Positions 1 through 7,723 of a stretch of 29,089 nucleotides of DNA are shown here, piece after piece. Positions within the stretch are counted from its first letter, which is position 1. Each line of letters opens with the position of its first letter. The translations under genes and the position numbers were made by a program. Source of the DNA: CAG-877 sp963660495 (GTDB lineage Bacteria > Bacillota_I > Bacilli_A > RF39 > UBA660); NCBI GenBank assembly GCA_963660495.1, contig CAVKYO010000028.1:1-29089 (forward strand), in the 5' to 3' direction. A model generated the notes under the pieces. That model saw only the letters and a program-made list of their open reading frames with translations, searched no databases and was not told the DNA's origin.

Positions 1-1598
1 CCTAGTAATAGTATTTTCTCATTATTTGGTAAATATTTATATATCTGATTATAAATTTTAGAAAAATTCACTTCTTCTTTTTCGAAAATTTTATAAACAC
101 TTTCCCAATCATCAAGTCCCGAAAAAGGATCATTTGATACATTATAAATAATTTGCTCACTTGCATTCAATATATTATTTATATCCATAAAATTAGTTAA
201 ATATATATAATAATTATTATCAAGCATATTTTTTTTATATGCTTCTTTTATTATTAAATCCATTAAAGAATCAGTTAATTGCTTACCTTCATTAATAAAG
301 CCATTAAGTTTTTTATTTAAAGATCCTACACAGTCAAACCCCATTAAAACACTTATAATTATTAGTTGAGAATAATTTATATTTTTAAAATTCTTATCTT
401 TCAAATATACATACTTTGTAATAATTCTATTAAATAAATGTTTAACTCTTCTAATAGAATTATAATTATTATTAATAATGCCAATAATAAAATCTCTGTT
501 TTCAACTTCATTAAATATACCACTTAATATTTCATTTTGATTTATCTGTTTTTCTATATAACTTCGCATTATTATGGGTTGATTATTAGCAACATTCAAT
601 ATATAATCAAATAATTTATCAGGATTTATATCACTTTCTTTATCGTCGATAATTTTATTTAAATCTATCATAAAAATAAATCTAATTTTAATATTACTTA
701 AAACATTATCTAAATGATAATATTCATTATAAAGTAAAGAAATAATTGGCAATTGTAATTTCTTATCAATTCTATCAAGATCATCTATAATAAAATACAC
801 ATTACCATTTTTAGGAATATTATTATATAAAACCTTACATAAATTACTTTTACATTTATCTATATCTAACATTGGGCTTTTTTCAACTTTTTCTGGTTTG
901 TAGAAACCATATCCGTATAATATTAATAAAATAAATATTGTGAACAAAACGTATGGCATTATATTACTTGCAATCTTATACAAATCATTAAACATAGTAA
1001 TTGATTTAAAAAATCCAGAATATACCAAATATATTGAAACGAACCCAATTAGTGCAACTAATATTTTATCAATCATTTTCTTAAAAATATTATTCTTTTT
1101 TAAAGAAGTTGTTGTATAACTAAATTGATTATTATAAAATGTTCTTTCAACATCATATGGATTTTTACATAGGCAACTTCCAACTTGATTTACAAAGTAT
1201 CTATGATATTTATCTATAACATTTATATTTTTTTCATATTCATTATTAATTATCAATTTTTCTTCTTGTTTCTGATTAACATTCGTTACATTCTTTTCAT
1301 TAATGATATCTTTGTTATTATTTATATTTAAGAAATTTATATTTAAAAATATATTATTCCTTTTATTTTTTTTATTATTACATACTTTATTTTCAAACAA
1401 ATTTATTATGCTAGATTTACCAGTACCATATTCACCATCTATTGCTATAAATTTGGCACCTTTTTTTATAGCAAAATATATTTGATCAGAATATGTTATT
1501 GCTCCAAAATTATCATTTTCTTTATCAGTTATTGGAGTTTCCAAAAAAACTCTATAATTTTCATTATTATTTTTATCTTTATTACTCATTTTTTTCAT
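1..1598 (-). CDS. KAP-family P-loop NTPase with inserted membrane segments (3' end beyond window)
   Basis: The frame is open from the ATG at 1598 to the left edge (about 532 codons) with no stop, so the C-terminus is missing. The start is set by an AGGAGGT ribosome site at 1607-1613, 8 bases upstream. The Walker A motif GEYGTGKSS is at residues 55-63. Two hydrophobic helices lie at about residues 175-230, and a Walker B motif of type FIIDDLDRID follows near residue 265. A P-loop, then a two-helix membrane insertion, then an acidic Walker B is the layout of the KAP family, membrane-bound STAND-like NTPases often found in defence islands. It lies downstream of the restriction-modification and ASCH genes on the same strand, after a 67-base gap with a possible weak terminator. 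A defence role is inference; the family call is firm. Confidence 0.85.
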   Translation of the reverse strand, partial: MKKMSNKDKNNNENYRVFLETPITDKENDNFGAITYSDQIYFAIKKGAKFIAIDGEYGTGKSSIINLFENKVCNNKKNKRNNIFLNINFLNINNNKDIINEKNVTNVNQKQEEKLIINNEYEKNINVIDKYHRYFVNQVGSCLCKNPYDVERTFYNNQFSYTTTSLKKNNIFKKMIDKILVALIGFVSIYLVYSGFFKSITMFNDLYKIASNIMPYVLFTIFILLILYGYGFYKPEKVEKSPMLDIDKCKSNLCKVLYNNIPKNGNVYFIIDDLDRIDKKLQLPIISLLYNEYYHLDNVLSNIKIRFIFMIDLNKIIDDKESDINPDKLFDYILNVANNQPIIMRSYIEKQINQNEILSGIFNEVENRDFIIGIINNNYNSIRRVKHLFNRIITKYVYLKDKNFKNINYSQLIIISVLMGFDCVGSLNKKLNGFINEGKQLTDSLMDLIIKEAYKKNMLDNNYYIYLTNFMDINNILNASEQIIYNVSNDPFSGLDDWESVYKIFEKEEVNFSKIYNQIYKYLPNNEKILLL

Positions 1599-1621
1599 AT
1601 TGCAACACCTCCTATAATATC

Positions 1622-1656
1622 AAAAAAGTGCAGTACAAAAACACGAAAATTGCACT
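1622..1656 (-). terminator. Weak hairpin with U-tract between ASCH and KAP genes
   Basis: On the minus strand AGTGCA (1651-1656) can pair with TGCACT (1627-1632) around an 18-base loop, followed by a run of six T. The long loop and 6-bp stem make it weak; it may attenuate rather than stop transcription into the KAP gene. Confidence 0.4.
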
Positions 1657-1665
1657 AGCACCTTT

Positions 1666-2046
1666 TTATTCTTTTATATTCCATATTCCTTGTTTACCTG
1701 ATATTTCTTTGTTGTCATTTATTTTTTCAACTAATTCTAATTTCCAAGCGTAACCAGTTCTATCATATTTATGGCCATAAACAAGTTCATTCTCTTTAAT
1801 TATTTTTTTATTTATTTCATCGTTTAATTCAATACAATCTAAAACCTTAACTTTTGCAACAATCCTTGATTGAGAATATTTGAGATTAAGATGTTCAAAT
1901 TTTTTCATTGCATCCTTATCTATACCTTTTCCAGCATGAATTAGCAATTCCCCTCTATAACTATACTTCCAACTTCTAAATTCATATTTTTTTAAACCTT
2001 CAGCAACTAATGTTGCCCAAGGCTGTTTTAATGTAATAACCTTCAT
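1666..2046 (-). CDS. ASCH-domain protein
   Basis: A 126-residue single-domain protein. The N-terminus has the ASCH signature LKQPWATLVAEGLKKYEFR, followed by YRGELLIHAGKG, the pattern of the LKQPWA...RG.LLIHA branch of this PUA-like fold. ASCH domains are related to EVE/YTH/PUA domains that bind RNA or modified bases, and at least one member (YqfB) is an N4-acetylcytidine amidohydrolase; which activity applies here cannot be read from the sequence. Its ATG overlaps the stop of the upstream restriction-enzyme gene (TAATG), so the two are translationally coupled in one operon with the methyltransferase. That coupling suggests a job tied to modified DNA or to the restriction system; this is inference. 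Confidence 0.85.
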   Translation of the reverse strand: MKVITLKQPWATLVAEGLKKYEFRSWKYSYRGELLIHAGKGIDKDAMKKFEHLNLKYSQSRIVAKVKVLDCIELNDEINKKIIKENELVYGHKYDRTGYAWKLELVEKINDNKEISGKQGIWNIKE

Positions 2047-3119
2047 TATTTTTTATACCTTATTTGAAGATTTAACTTAAAGAAAATTTTGCCATTTTCA
2101 ACATATAATTCTAACATATGATATCTTGTTGAACTAGGAGAATCTAACTTTGTCTCTTCAATCAAATAATTAATAACCTTTTGCCTAAAATAGATTAAAT
2201 CCAAAACAACAACTTTTCCATCTTTTTTTACGACAATCAATCCACCATTGACATTATTTTCACCATTCCATTTAATACTTGGAAAAAAGCCAAAACTTAT
2301 TGCTTCTAAAAAATCACCTAATTTTTTTAAAGCAAAGTTATTATCTGAAAAATTACTATTTTTCAAAAACAAATCCTTTAAATTTTTATTTTCATATTCG
2401 TACGAATCAAGTAAAACATCACCTAAATATTTAGGCATATTACTATCAATCAATCTTAAATTATAATCAAAATTTTCACATTCCATTTTATGAAATTTGA
2501 TTTGACCTCCTAATGATTTAATCATATGTAGTCTATCTATTAATTTTGTTCTTGACTTTATATCGTTAATTTTACTAATATCACTTATATCTAATCCAGT
2601 TACTTCGTAAATAAAATTAGTATGATTACTTGCATTTAAAATTGTAGCTGGACTTCCTAAACTTGATTTAATACTATATTTCAATAATAAATCATCACCA
2701 ACTCTTCTATCCATAACTATTGCATTTAGGTCCTCTTTAGAAGACGATTTAGACTTTAAAATACCAGATGGAGTCATTTTGTCCAATAAGGACTGTACAT
2801 TATCTATTTCAAAAGAACCATTAGAAGCAACTGCATTTTTTATTATATTGAATAATTTTAATTTATTATCTTTTATTTCTAATCTTTCAAGTTCTTCCAC
2901 TAATTCATCATTAAAATAAATACTAACATCTAAATTATTGTGTAAAACATAATCTATAATTGTATCTCTTTCTTGTAATGAAAGCTGTTTAACCTGATAT
3001 AATTCATTAGTAATATCTTCTAATTTCTCATCCACTAAATTCATATCAGGATTCTCTAATAAAGCTAATATTGCATAAAACTCTGACCATTCGCCTCTAT
3101 TCATTGCCATAAAAATCAT
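2046..3119 (-). CDS. HpaII-family type II restriction endonuclease
   Basis: A 357-residue protein, close to the length of R.HpaII. Features that recall the HpaII family (RE_HpaII) are the N-terminal NRGEWSEFYAILALL, the central block YSIKSSLGSPATILNASNHT followed by NFIYEV, the segment LHMIKSLGGQIKFHKME and the C-terminal KLNLQIRY. It would cleave DNA at the site protected by the adjacent cytosine-5 methyltransferase, which itself looks like M.HpaII, so CCGG is the expected target (inference). The gene overlaps the 3' end of the methyltransferase gene by 23 bases. Three in-frame ATGs (3119, 3110, 3104) are possible starts; no strong ribosome site separates them, and family N-termini suggest one of the later two. 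The frame appears intact. The assignment is from remembered family pattern, not a search. Confidence 0.8.
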   Translation of the reverse strand: MIFMAMNRGEWSEFYAILALLENPDMNLVDEKLEDITNELYQVKQLSLQERDTIIDYVLHNNLDVSIYFNDELVEELERLEIKDNKLKLFNIIKNAVASNGSFEIDNVQSLLDKMTPSGILKSKSSSKEDLNAIVMDRRVGDDLLLKYSIKSSLGSPATILNASNHTNFIYEVTGLDISDISKINDIKSRTKLIDRLHMIKSLGGQIKFHKMECENFDYNLRLIDSNMPKYLGDVLLDSYEYENKNLKDLFLKNSNFSDNNFALKKLGDFLEAISFGFFPSIKWNGENNVNGGLIVVKKDGKVVVLDLIYFRQKVINYLIEETKLDSPSSTRYHMLELYVENGKIFFKLNLQIRYKK

Positions 3120-4194
3120 CCAACCTTTCTATCATATATTCTGCCATAGCTTTTATTACTGGAATTGATACTGAATTTCCAAATAGTTTATATTGTTGGG
3201 TATCACTTATTCCTTTAGGAAACGAAAATTTATCAACACCATTTTCTATAAAGCCATAATTTATAAATCCCTGCAATTTTCCCCATTCAGTAGGTGTCAT
3301 ATTTCTTATACCCTCCTTATTTATTGGATTACCTCTTCCAACCAATAAGTTATCATATTCTTTTACATATTGTCTTATAAGATTTCTTTCTTTGCCAGAA
3401 CCACCAGTTGCCATAATTGTATTTGACACTGGATTTTCCCCCTCGTTAACAACAATATATCCAAAGCCTGAATTAACCGAAGCATGACTAGCTTTATGAT
3501 TTTTTAATGTTGTTAAAAGTTTATCAGATAAATAGTATTTAGAATCAACCTTACTTTCTAATAAATCATATAAATTTCGATAAATCTTTTCATCAGAATG
3601 ATCAGGTAAATTAGGAAATTTATAATTTTTAGGAATAATATCATTTCTAAAACCCATAATAAATATTCTTGCTCTTTTTTGCGGAATTCCAAAATCCTTT
3701 GTACTTCTCACCAAATTTTTTGCATCATATTTTATTTCTCCATTCTTTATATCAACGCCTACAACTTTATAATTCAATTCATTAAGTACTTTAATTATTG
3801 TTTTAAAAGTATTACCTTTTTCATGTTTTAAAAGTCCTTCAACGTTTTCTAGCATAAATGATTTTGGCTTTGTTCTTTTAATTATATCTGCAATATCAAA
3901 AAATAATGTTCCTCTTGTTTCATCTGCAAACCCTTTTTGAAGTCCAGCAATTGAAAACGCTTGACAAGGAAAACCACCTAATAAAACATCATATTCGATA
4001 TTTTCTACTTTATTTTTAAATTCTTCACTTGTAACATCGTTATAAGAATCTTCATTATATAAATGCTTATATACTTGACATGCATATTTATCAATATCTG
4101 CTGATAAAACATTACTAAATCTACCAGTTAATTCATAGCCTCTTCTTATTCCACCTAAACCTGAAAATAAATCTATAGTTTTGTATTTTTTCAT
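3097..4194 (-). CDS. DNA (cytosine-5-)-methyltransferase, M.HpaII-like
   Basis: Transfers a methyl group from SAM to C5 of cytosine. All main motifs are visible in the 365-residue product: motif I TIDLFSGLGG near the N-terminus, motif IV GGFPCQAFSIAG with the catalytic Cys, motif VI FMLENVEGL, motif VIII QKRARIFIMGF and motif X YKLFGNSVSIPVI. The target-recognition region contains KYYLSDKLLTTLKNHK, SGFGYIVV and GGSGKERNLI, which resemble M.HpaII more than other C5 enzymes, so the target is probably CCGG. Start: the ATG at 4194 has GTGAGG 6 bases upstream; a GTG at 4206 lies inside that ribosome site and is rejected. It is the first gene of the leftward cargo operon; a palindrome lies about 50 bases upstream. 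Confidence 0.95.
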   Translation of the reverse strand: MKKYKTIDLFSGLGGIRRGYELTGRFSNVLSADIDKYACQVYKHLYNEDSYNDVTSEEFKNKVENIEYDVLLGGFPCQAFSIAGLQKGFADETRGTLFFDIADIIKRTKPKSFMLENVEGLLKHEKGNTFKTIIKVLNELNYKVVGVDIKNGEIKYDAKNLVRSTKDFGIPQKRARIFIMGFRNDIIPKNYKFPNLPDHSDEKIYRNLYDLLESKVDSKYYLSDKLLTTLKNHKASHASVNSGFGYIVVNEGENPVSNTIMATGGSGKERNLIRQYVKEYDNLLVGRGNPINKEGIRNMTPTEWGKLQGFINYGFIENGVDKFSFPKGISDTQQYKLFGNSVSIPVIKAMAEYMIERLDDFYGNE

Positions 4195-4242
4195 TTCGTA
4201 CCTCACTTATTAATTACAATTTAGGGTTTGGGCTTTCCCACA

Positions 4243-4255
4243 TACGAATTTCGTA
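4243..4255. promoter_or_regulatory. Perfect palindrome upstream of the methyltransferase gene
   Basis: TACGAA-T-TTCGTA is a 13-base perfect inverted repeat 49 bases before the methyltransferase ATG. Its position fits an operator for self-regulation of the restriction-modification operon, but no binding protein is shown by the sequence. Confidence 0.35.
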
Positions 4256-4299
4256 CGGGAGTACAAATTCATTGCTTGCTAGACAAACATTATATTCCC

Positions 4300-4365
4300 A
4301 ATGACAGCAATGACACATCTATTACACCCTACCCATATATCTCTATTTCTTGTCACATTGTCATT
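4300..4365. repeat. Paired TGACA-type repeats in the XRE/methyltransferase gap
   Basis: AATGACA occurs at 4300-4306 and again at 4309-4315. Inverted copies TGTCA (4351-4355) and TGTCATT (4359-4365) follow about 40 bases later. The gap of 190 bases between the XRE and methyltransferase genes holds no ORF and may carry the cargo promoter: a TATAAT is present on the minus strand at about 4291, without a good -35. Confidence 0.4.
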
Positions 4366-4384
4366 ACTAACTAAAAAATTATTC

Positions 4385-4906
4385 TTATTCAGTAAGTAAT
4401 TTTTTTAAATCATCAAGAGATTGTTTTTGTTTTTTTATTTCTTTTTCATTATCTTTAACATAATTTTTAATTACTTTGATAACTCTATTTTTGTCCTTTT
4501 TATTTAATTCAGAAATAAAATTTAATTCTTCTAAATTGCAGTTATCTAATAATTCCTTGATAACCATTTTAATATATAATTCATCCTGCATCTGATTAAC
4601 TATATCATCTAGTACAAGAATTGGAGCATTTTCAGGCTTAATAACCATACTGCTATAGGAATTATTTATTGTTGAATCTATTTCTTCTTTACTATACTCA
4701 CATAGTTCCATTAACATCTCTAAAGATAGATTTAATACTGAACTTAACTTTTTTAAAGATAATACGTTAGGTTTCTTTCTTTCGCCTTTTTCAATTTTAG
4801 CAATTGTATTATTATCTATACCAGTTATTCTTGATAACTCTCTTTGAGATATATTAATTTTTTCTCTAGCTTCTTTTACTACGCTAGCTAAAGTTTTATT
4901 ATTCAT
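4385..4906 (-). CDS. XRE-family (Cro/CI-type) transcriptional repressor
   Basis: A 173-residue protein. Residues about 8-65 form an HTH_XRE domain with the helix pattern VVKEAREKINISQRELSRIT then NNTIAKIEKGERKKPNVLSL. The C-terminal half is charged, probably helical, and ends in a Lys/Glu-rich coiled stretch; no LexA-type peptidase motif is seen, so release by RecA-stimulated self-cleavage is unlikely. Start: the ATG at 4906 has AGAGGTG 7 bases upstream; an ATG at 4924 would sit on that ribosome site. It is divergent from the xis-rep-int operon with two matching operators between them, which makes it the lysogeny-type master repressor of the element rather than an R-M control protein (inference). 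Confidence 0.85.
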   Translation of the reverse strand: MNNKTLASVVKEAREKINISQRELSRITGIDNNTIAKIEKGERKKPNVLSLKKLSSVLNLSLEMLMELCEYSKEEIDSTINNSYSSMVIKPENAPILVLDDIVNQMQDELYIKMVIKELLDNCNLEELNFISELNKKDKNRVIKVIKNYVKDNEKEIKKQKQSLDDLKKLLTE

Positions 4907-4938
4907 TAAATTACACCTCTTCATAACTTCTTAATACC

Positions 4939-4967
4939 ATTTTACCACAAAACAGATTATTCAACAA
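4939..4967 (-). promoter_or_regulatory. Promoter of the XRE repressor gene
   Basis: On the minus strand TTGTTG (4962-4967) and TAAAAT (4939-4944) are 17 bases apart, about 30 bases before the repressor start codon. Operator 1 lies 3 bases upstream of this -35 box. Confidence 0.6.
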
Positions 4968-4970
4968 TAT

Positions 4971-4993
4971 TTTTGTGATTAAAACTCACAAAA
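4971..4993. promoter_or_regulatory. Operator 1 (TTTTGTGA-N7-TCACAAAA)
   Basis: A perfect inverted repeat with 8-base arms and a 7-base centre lies between the two divergent -35 boxes. The core TGTGA-N7-TCACA recurs at 5033-5049, so it is a likely binding site for the adjacent XRE repressor. Confidence 0.7.
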
Positions 4994-4997
4994 TCTA

Positions 4998-5030
4998 TTG
5001 ACATCAATTAACATTAAGTGGTATTATAAT
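4998..5030 (+). promoter_or_regulatory. Promoter of the xis-like/rep/int operon
   Basis: TTGACA (4998-5003) is followed after 18 bases by TATTAT (5022-5027), with an overlapping TATAAT at 5025-5030. Operator 2 covers the expected transcription start, so bound repressor would block it. Confidence 0.7.
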
Positions 5031-5032
5031 AT

Positions 5033-5049
5033 TGTGAGTATGCCTCACA
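5033..5049. promoter_or_regulatory. Operator 2 (TGTGA-N7-TCACA)
   Basis: TGTGA (5033-5037) and TCACA (5045-5049) are 7 bases apart, with the same arms and spacing as operator 1. It sits just downstream of the -10 box of the rightward operon. Confidence 0.7.
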
Positions 5050-5130
5050 GTATAATTTCTTTCTTTAGTTGGTAATCCTTACATAGATATATTTATATCT
5101 AGAGTCTAAATGAAAGGAGGATTAATTTAT

Positions 5131-5367
5131 ATGGATGCTAGAGAAACTTTAAAACTTATTTCAAAGCAATGGTGTAATCTTGATGATTTAATGAAACTTG
5201 CTGAAATAGGTAAAAATAATGCCGTTAAACTTAGAAGAGAAATAAAAGATGACCTAATAAATAGAGGTTATACTCTTCCTAATAACAGATTACCAATGAT
5301 TGAAGTCGTTAATAAGCTAAAAATTAATATTAATTACTTAGAAAAAATGGCTAAAGAAAATTTATAG
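5131..5367 (+). CDS. Small DNA-binding-like protein, possible excisionase
   Basis: A 78-residue basic protein, first gene of the rightward operon. The stretch CNLDDLMKLAEIGKNNAVKL followed by RREIKDDLINRGY looks like a helix-turn-helix in which the element 'senses' a sequence through a short recognition helix. The general shape (short, basic, immediately before a replication ATPase and integrase) recalls DUF3173/excisionase-like proteins of integrative elements; I do not recognise the exact family. Start: the ATG at 5131 lies 10 bases after AAAGGAGG (5113-5120); the upstream ATG at 5110 would read through that ribosome site. The stop is TAG, and the next gene follows after 11 bases. Confidence 0.65.
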   Translation: MDARETLKLISKQWCNLDDLMKLAEIGKNNAVKLRREIKDDLINRGYTLPNNRLPMIEVVNKLKININYLEKMAKENL

Positions 5368-5378
5368 AAAGGAATTAT

Positions 5379-6398
5379 ATGAAAACAATTGAAGAATTAA
5401 AAAATAGTATTGTCGATATTAATTATATTATTGAAAATATGATTAGAGAAAATGGTTTATATTGTTTACTTGGAGAAGCTAAAGTAGGAAAATCTGCTCT
5501 TGCCCTTCAAATAGCAAATTCTGTTTGCAATGGTATTCCTTTCTTAAATTTAAAGACAAATAAAACACCAGTTTTATATTTAAGTACGGAAATGAATCCA
5601 TCCGAGACTATAAGTCGTATTAATTTTATGAAATGTAATTTAAAGGAAAATGTTTTTCTATATACTTTTCCAGAAGATAATATGACACAACTAAGCATAT
5701 TAAAAGTTGAAAAAGAAATAAGTGAATTTAAGGAAAAATATAACGGCAAATTAGTATTTATTGATATGTTTAATGGCATAAATTTTGGAAGTTATTATGA
5801 TTTAAATAATTACCAAGATATGAGTCAAAAGATATTTCCACAACTACGTAAATTATGTAATAACTATAATGTTACTATCATCATAGTTCATCATTTAAAT
5901 CGTAAAGGTAAATCTTTAGGAAGTACTGCTATTGATACTTGTGTAGATGGTAAACTTGCATTAAAACAAGATGAAAACATCAAATCAACTTTCTACTTGA
6001 ATTATGAAAGTAGAGATTACAAGGCATTAAATTACGTACTAAAAAGAAATGATAATTTAATCCTAAGTATTGATGAAAAAACAGAAGAAACACTTAATCC
6101 AAATTTAATTCAATTTTTAAAATATGCAATTAGTAAAAAAGAATTTACTTTTACTATTTCAGAAATGGTTAGTAAATTAAATTTATTTATTACTCCACCC
6201 GTCTTAGGTAAATTAATATCGAGTAATAAAGATGAGTTAGAAAAACTAGGATTATTTATAGAATGTAAAAGAACACAAACAGAAAGACTATATACTGCTA
6301 AATATAAGGAACCTTTGGAAATACTTACTGATAATATTTTTTCAGAAAGTAATAGTAATAATTTAAATTCAAAGGAGGATAATGATTATGGCAGTTAA
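5379..6398 (+). CDS. RepA-like AAA/RecA-fold ATPase
   Basis: A 339-residue RecA-fold ATPase. Walker A is GEAKVGKSALA at about residues 32-42, Walker B is KLVFIDMF near residue 129, and the segment IIIVHHLNRKGKSLGSTAID near residue 170 is the motif-3/sensor region of the RepA (RSF1010-type) hexameric helicase group. The C-terminal about 90 residues look like a winged-helix extension (ISEMVSKLNLFITPPVLGKL). Such proteins act in replication of plasmids, phage satellites and integrative elements. Ribosome site AAAGGA precedes the ATG by 5 bases. Its end overlaps the integrase start by 11 bases. A role in autonomous replication after excision is inferred. Confidence 0.8.
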   Translation: MKTIEELKNSIVDINYIIENMIRENGLYCLLGEAKVGKSALALQIANSVCNGIPFLNLKTNKTPVLYLSTEMNPSETISRINFMKCNLKENVFLYTFPEDNMTQLSILKVEKEISEFKEKYNGKLVFIDMFNGINFGSYYDLNNYQDMSQKIFPQLRKLCNNYNVTIIIVHHLNRKGKSLGSTAIDTCVDGKLALKQDENIKSTFYLNYESRDYKALNYVLKRNDNLILSIDEKTEETLNPNLIQFLKYAISKKEFTFTISEMVSKLNLFITPPVLGKLISSNKDELEKLGLFIECKRTQTERLYTAKYKEPLEILTDNIFSESNSNNLNSKEDNDYGS

Positions 6399-7503
6399 AC
6401 TATTAGATAAAAAAGAATGGACAAAAGATGGTCGTAAATGGATTTTTTATGACTATGTTAAGAATTTAGATGGTTCTAGAAGAAAGTATAAATCAAAGAA
6501 GTTTTTTACTAAAACAGAGGCATTAAAAGCTGAAAGAGAATTTTTAACAATTAACGCAGATAGAAGTGACAAAGACCGTAATATGACTTTTAAAGATTTA
6601 TACACACTCTTCTATGCATACAAAGAAGATAAAGTTAAATATACTACTTTAAAAACTTATCGTGATAGAGAAAAATTTTTCAAAGACTTAGATAATGTTA
6701 AATTAAAAGATTTTAATATTGAACATTTTGAGAAATGGAAAAAGCAAATAAATTCTTATGGTTATACAACTAATCATAAGAACCATTTATTTAAATTCTT
6801 TAAAGAATTATTAAACTTTGCTACTAAGTGGTATAACTTTAATTTTACGATAACTTATAATAAAATGACTAATTTTACTGACCCAAACGAAATACCAAAA
6901 GAAATGTTATTTTTCACCTATGAAGAATTTAAAAAATTCATATCAGTAGAAGATGATATTCTATTTAAAACATTATTTGAAACTTTATATTATTGCGGAC
7001 TTCGTAGAGGTGAACTTAGAGGTCTAACTTGGAAAGATATAGATTTTAATAATCAATATTTAAGTGTTAATAAAAATGTTGTAGCAACTCAAGGGGATGA
7101 AAAGAAACCATATATGGTAACTACACCTAAAACAAAATCTAGTATAAGAAATATTCCTATACCAAAAGTATTAATGGAAGATATGAAAGTATTATATGAA
7201 GTTTCTAAAAGACATTATGGATTTAATGATGACTGGTATTTGTTTGGAGATACTGATCCAATAACAAACGGAAAGTTAAGACACAGAAAAAACAAGGATT
7301 GTAAGTTAGCAGAAGTTAAACAAATTAGAATACACGATTTTAGACATAGTTGTGCATCACTTTTAATAAATAGTGGTGCTACTATAAACGTTGTAGCAAA
7401 GTATTTAGGACACACAAAAATAGATGAGACATTAAATACTTATTCTCACCTATTTAAAAATCAATTAAATGAAATAATTAATATTATAGACAAACTAAAT
7501 TAA
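6388..7503 (+). CDS. int: Tyrosine recombinase / integrase
   Basis: A 371-residue phage/ICE-type integrase. The N-terminal about 55 residues (DGRKWIFYDYVKNLDGSRRK then FFTKTEALKAERE) match an arm-type DNA-binding domain. A SAM-like core-binding domain follows at about 60-165. The catalytic domain shows the first Arg in YYCGLRRGELRGLTW, the HxxR pair in RIHDFRHSCASLL, the following His in YLGHTKIDETL and the nucleophile Tyr in NTYSHLF. Start: of two in-frame ATGs, 6388 is 9 bases from AAAGGAGG and 6382 only 3, so 6388 is chosen. It is the last gene of the rightward operon, and the right element end should lie in the 220 bases after it. Confidence 0.95.
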   Translation: MAVKLLDKKEWTKDGRKWIFYDYVKNLDGSRRKYKSKKFFTKTEALKAEREFLTINADRSDKDRNMTFKDLYTLFYAYKEDKVKYTTLKTYRDREKFFKDLDNVKLKDFNIEHFEKWKKQINSYGYTTNHKNHLFKFFKELLNFATKWYNFNFTITYNKMTNFTDPNEIPKEMLFFTYEEFKKFISVEDDILFKTLFETLYYCGLRRGELRGLTWKDIDFNNQYLSVNKNVVATQGDEKKPYMVTTPKTKSSIRNIPIPKVLMEDMKVLYEVSKRHYGFNDDWYLFGDTDPITNGKLRHRKNKDCKLAEVKQIRIHDFRHSCASLLINSGATINVVAKYLGHTKIDETLNTYSHLFKNQLNEIINIIDKLN

Positions 7504-7505
7504 AA

Positions 7506-7527
7506 TGGGTACCTATTTGGGTACCTA
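7506..7527. repeat. Direct repeat TGGGTACCTA x2 after int
   Basis: TGGGTACCTA occurs at 7506-7515 and 7518-7527, a 12-base phase, starting 3 bases after the integrase stop. Repeats at this place in Gram-positive elements are commonly arm-type integrase binding sites near attR; that role is inferred. Confidence 0.55.
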
Positions 7528-7567
7528 ATACATATACAAACAAGCTTAAAGCCCTTATAAACAAAGT

Positions 7568-7589
7568 ATCCCGCCATTTCTGACGGGAT
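7568..7589 (+). terminator. Hairpin after int, probable terminator
   Basis: ATCCCG (7568-7573) pairs perfectly with CGGGAT (7584-7589) around a 10-base loop. The trailing T-run is poor, so termination is likely but not certain. Confidence 0.45.
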
Positions 7590-7612
7590 TTCAGGGGGTT
7601 CGGTTGAATATA

Positions 7613-7658
7613 CTCTCACACATAACCGTGAGAGATATCGGCGTGACATGCATCACGC
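7613..7658. other. Two further perfect hairpins near the element end
   Basis: CTCTCAC (7613-7619) pairs with GTGAGAG (7628-7634), and GCGTGA (7641-7646) pairs with TCACGC (7653-7658). They lie in a patch richer in G+C than its surroundings. The rest of 7504-7723 has no credible gene: a rightward frame at 7604-7852 runs antisense into the next gene. Confidence 0.5.
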
Positions 7659-7723
7659 ATCTTAATAATAAATTAATTTCCATGAATTGTCAATTAATTC
7701 AAAATAAATATTTTAACTTTACA

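Larger units (their letters stand above)
1..7660. mobile_element. Integrated element, right part (integrase, RepA-like, repressor, R-M and KAP cargo)
   Basis: The module holds a tyrosine integrase at its right end, a RepA-like ATPase, a small xis-like protein, a divergent XRE repressor with paired operators, and restriction-modification plus KAP cargo. No relaxase, terminase or structural gene is visible, so this part alone does not tell an ICE from a phage satellite. The left end lies outside the window; the right end is placed by the repeats and hairpins after int and is uncertain by about 100 bases. Confidence 0.75.

Noticed and set aside
7561..7660. tRNA or tmRNA 3' end as attachment site
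   Set aside because: A GGTTCGG occurs but no T-stem pairs with it and no acceptor stem is found.
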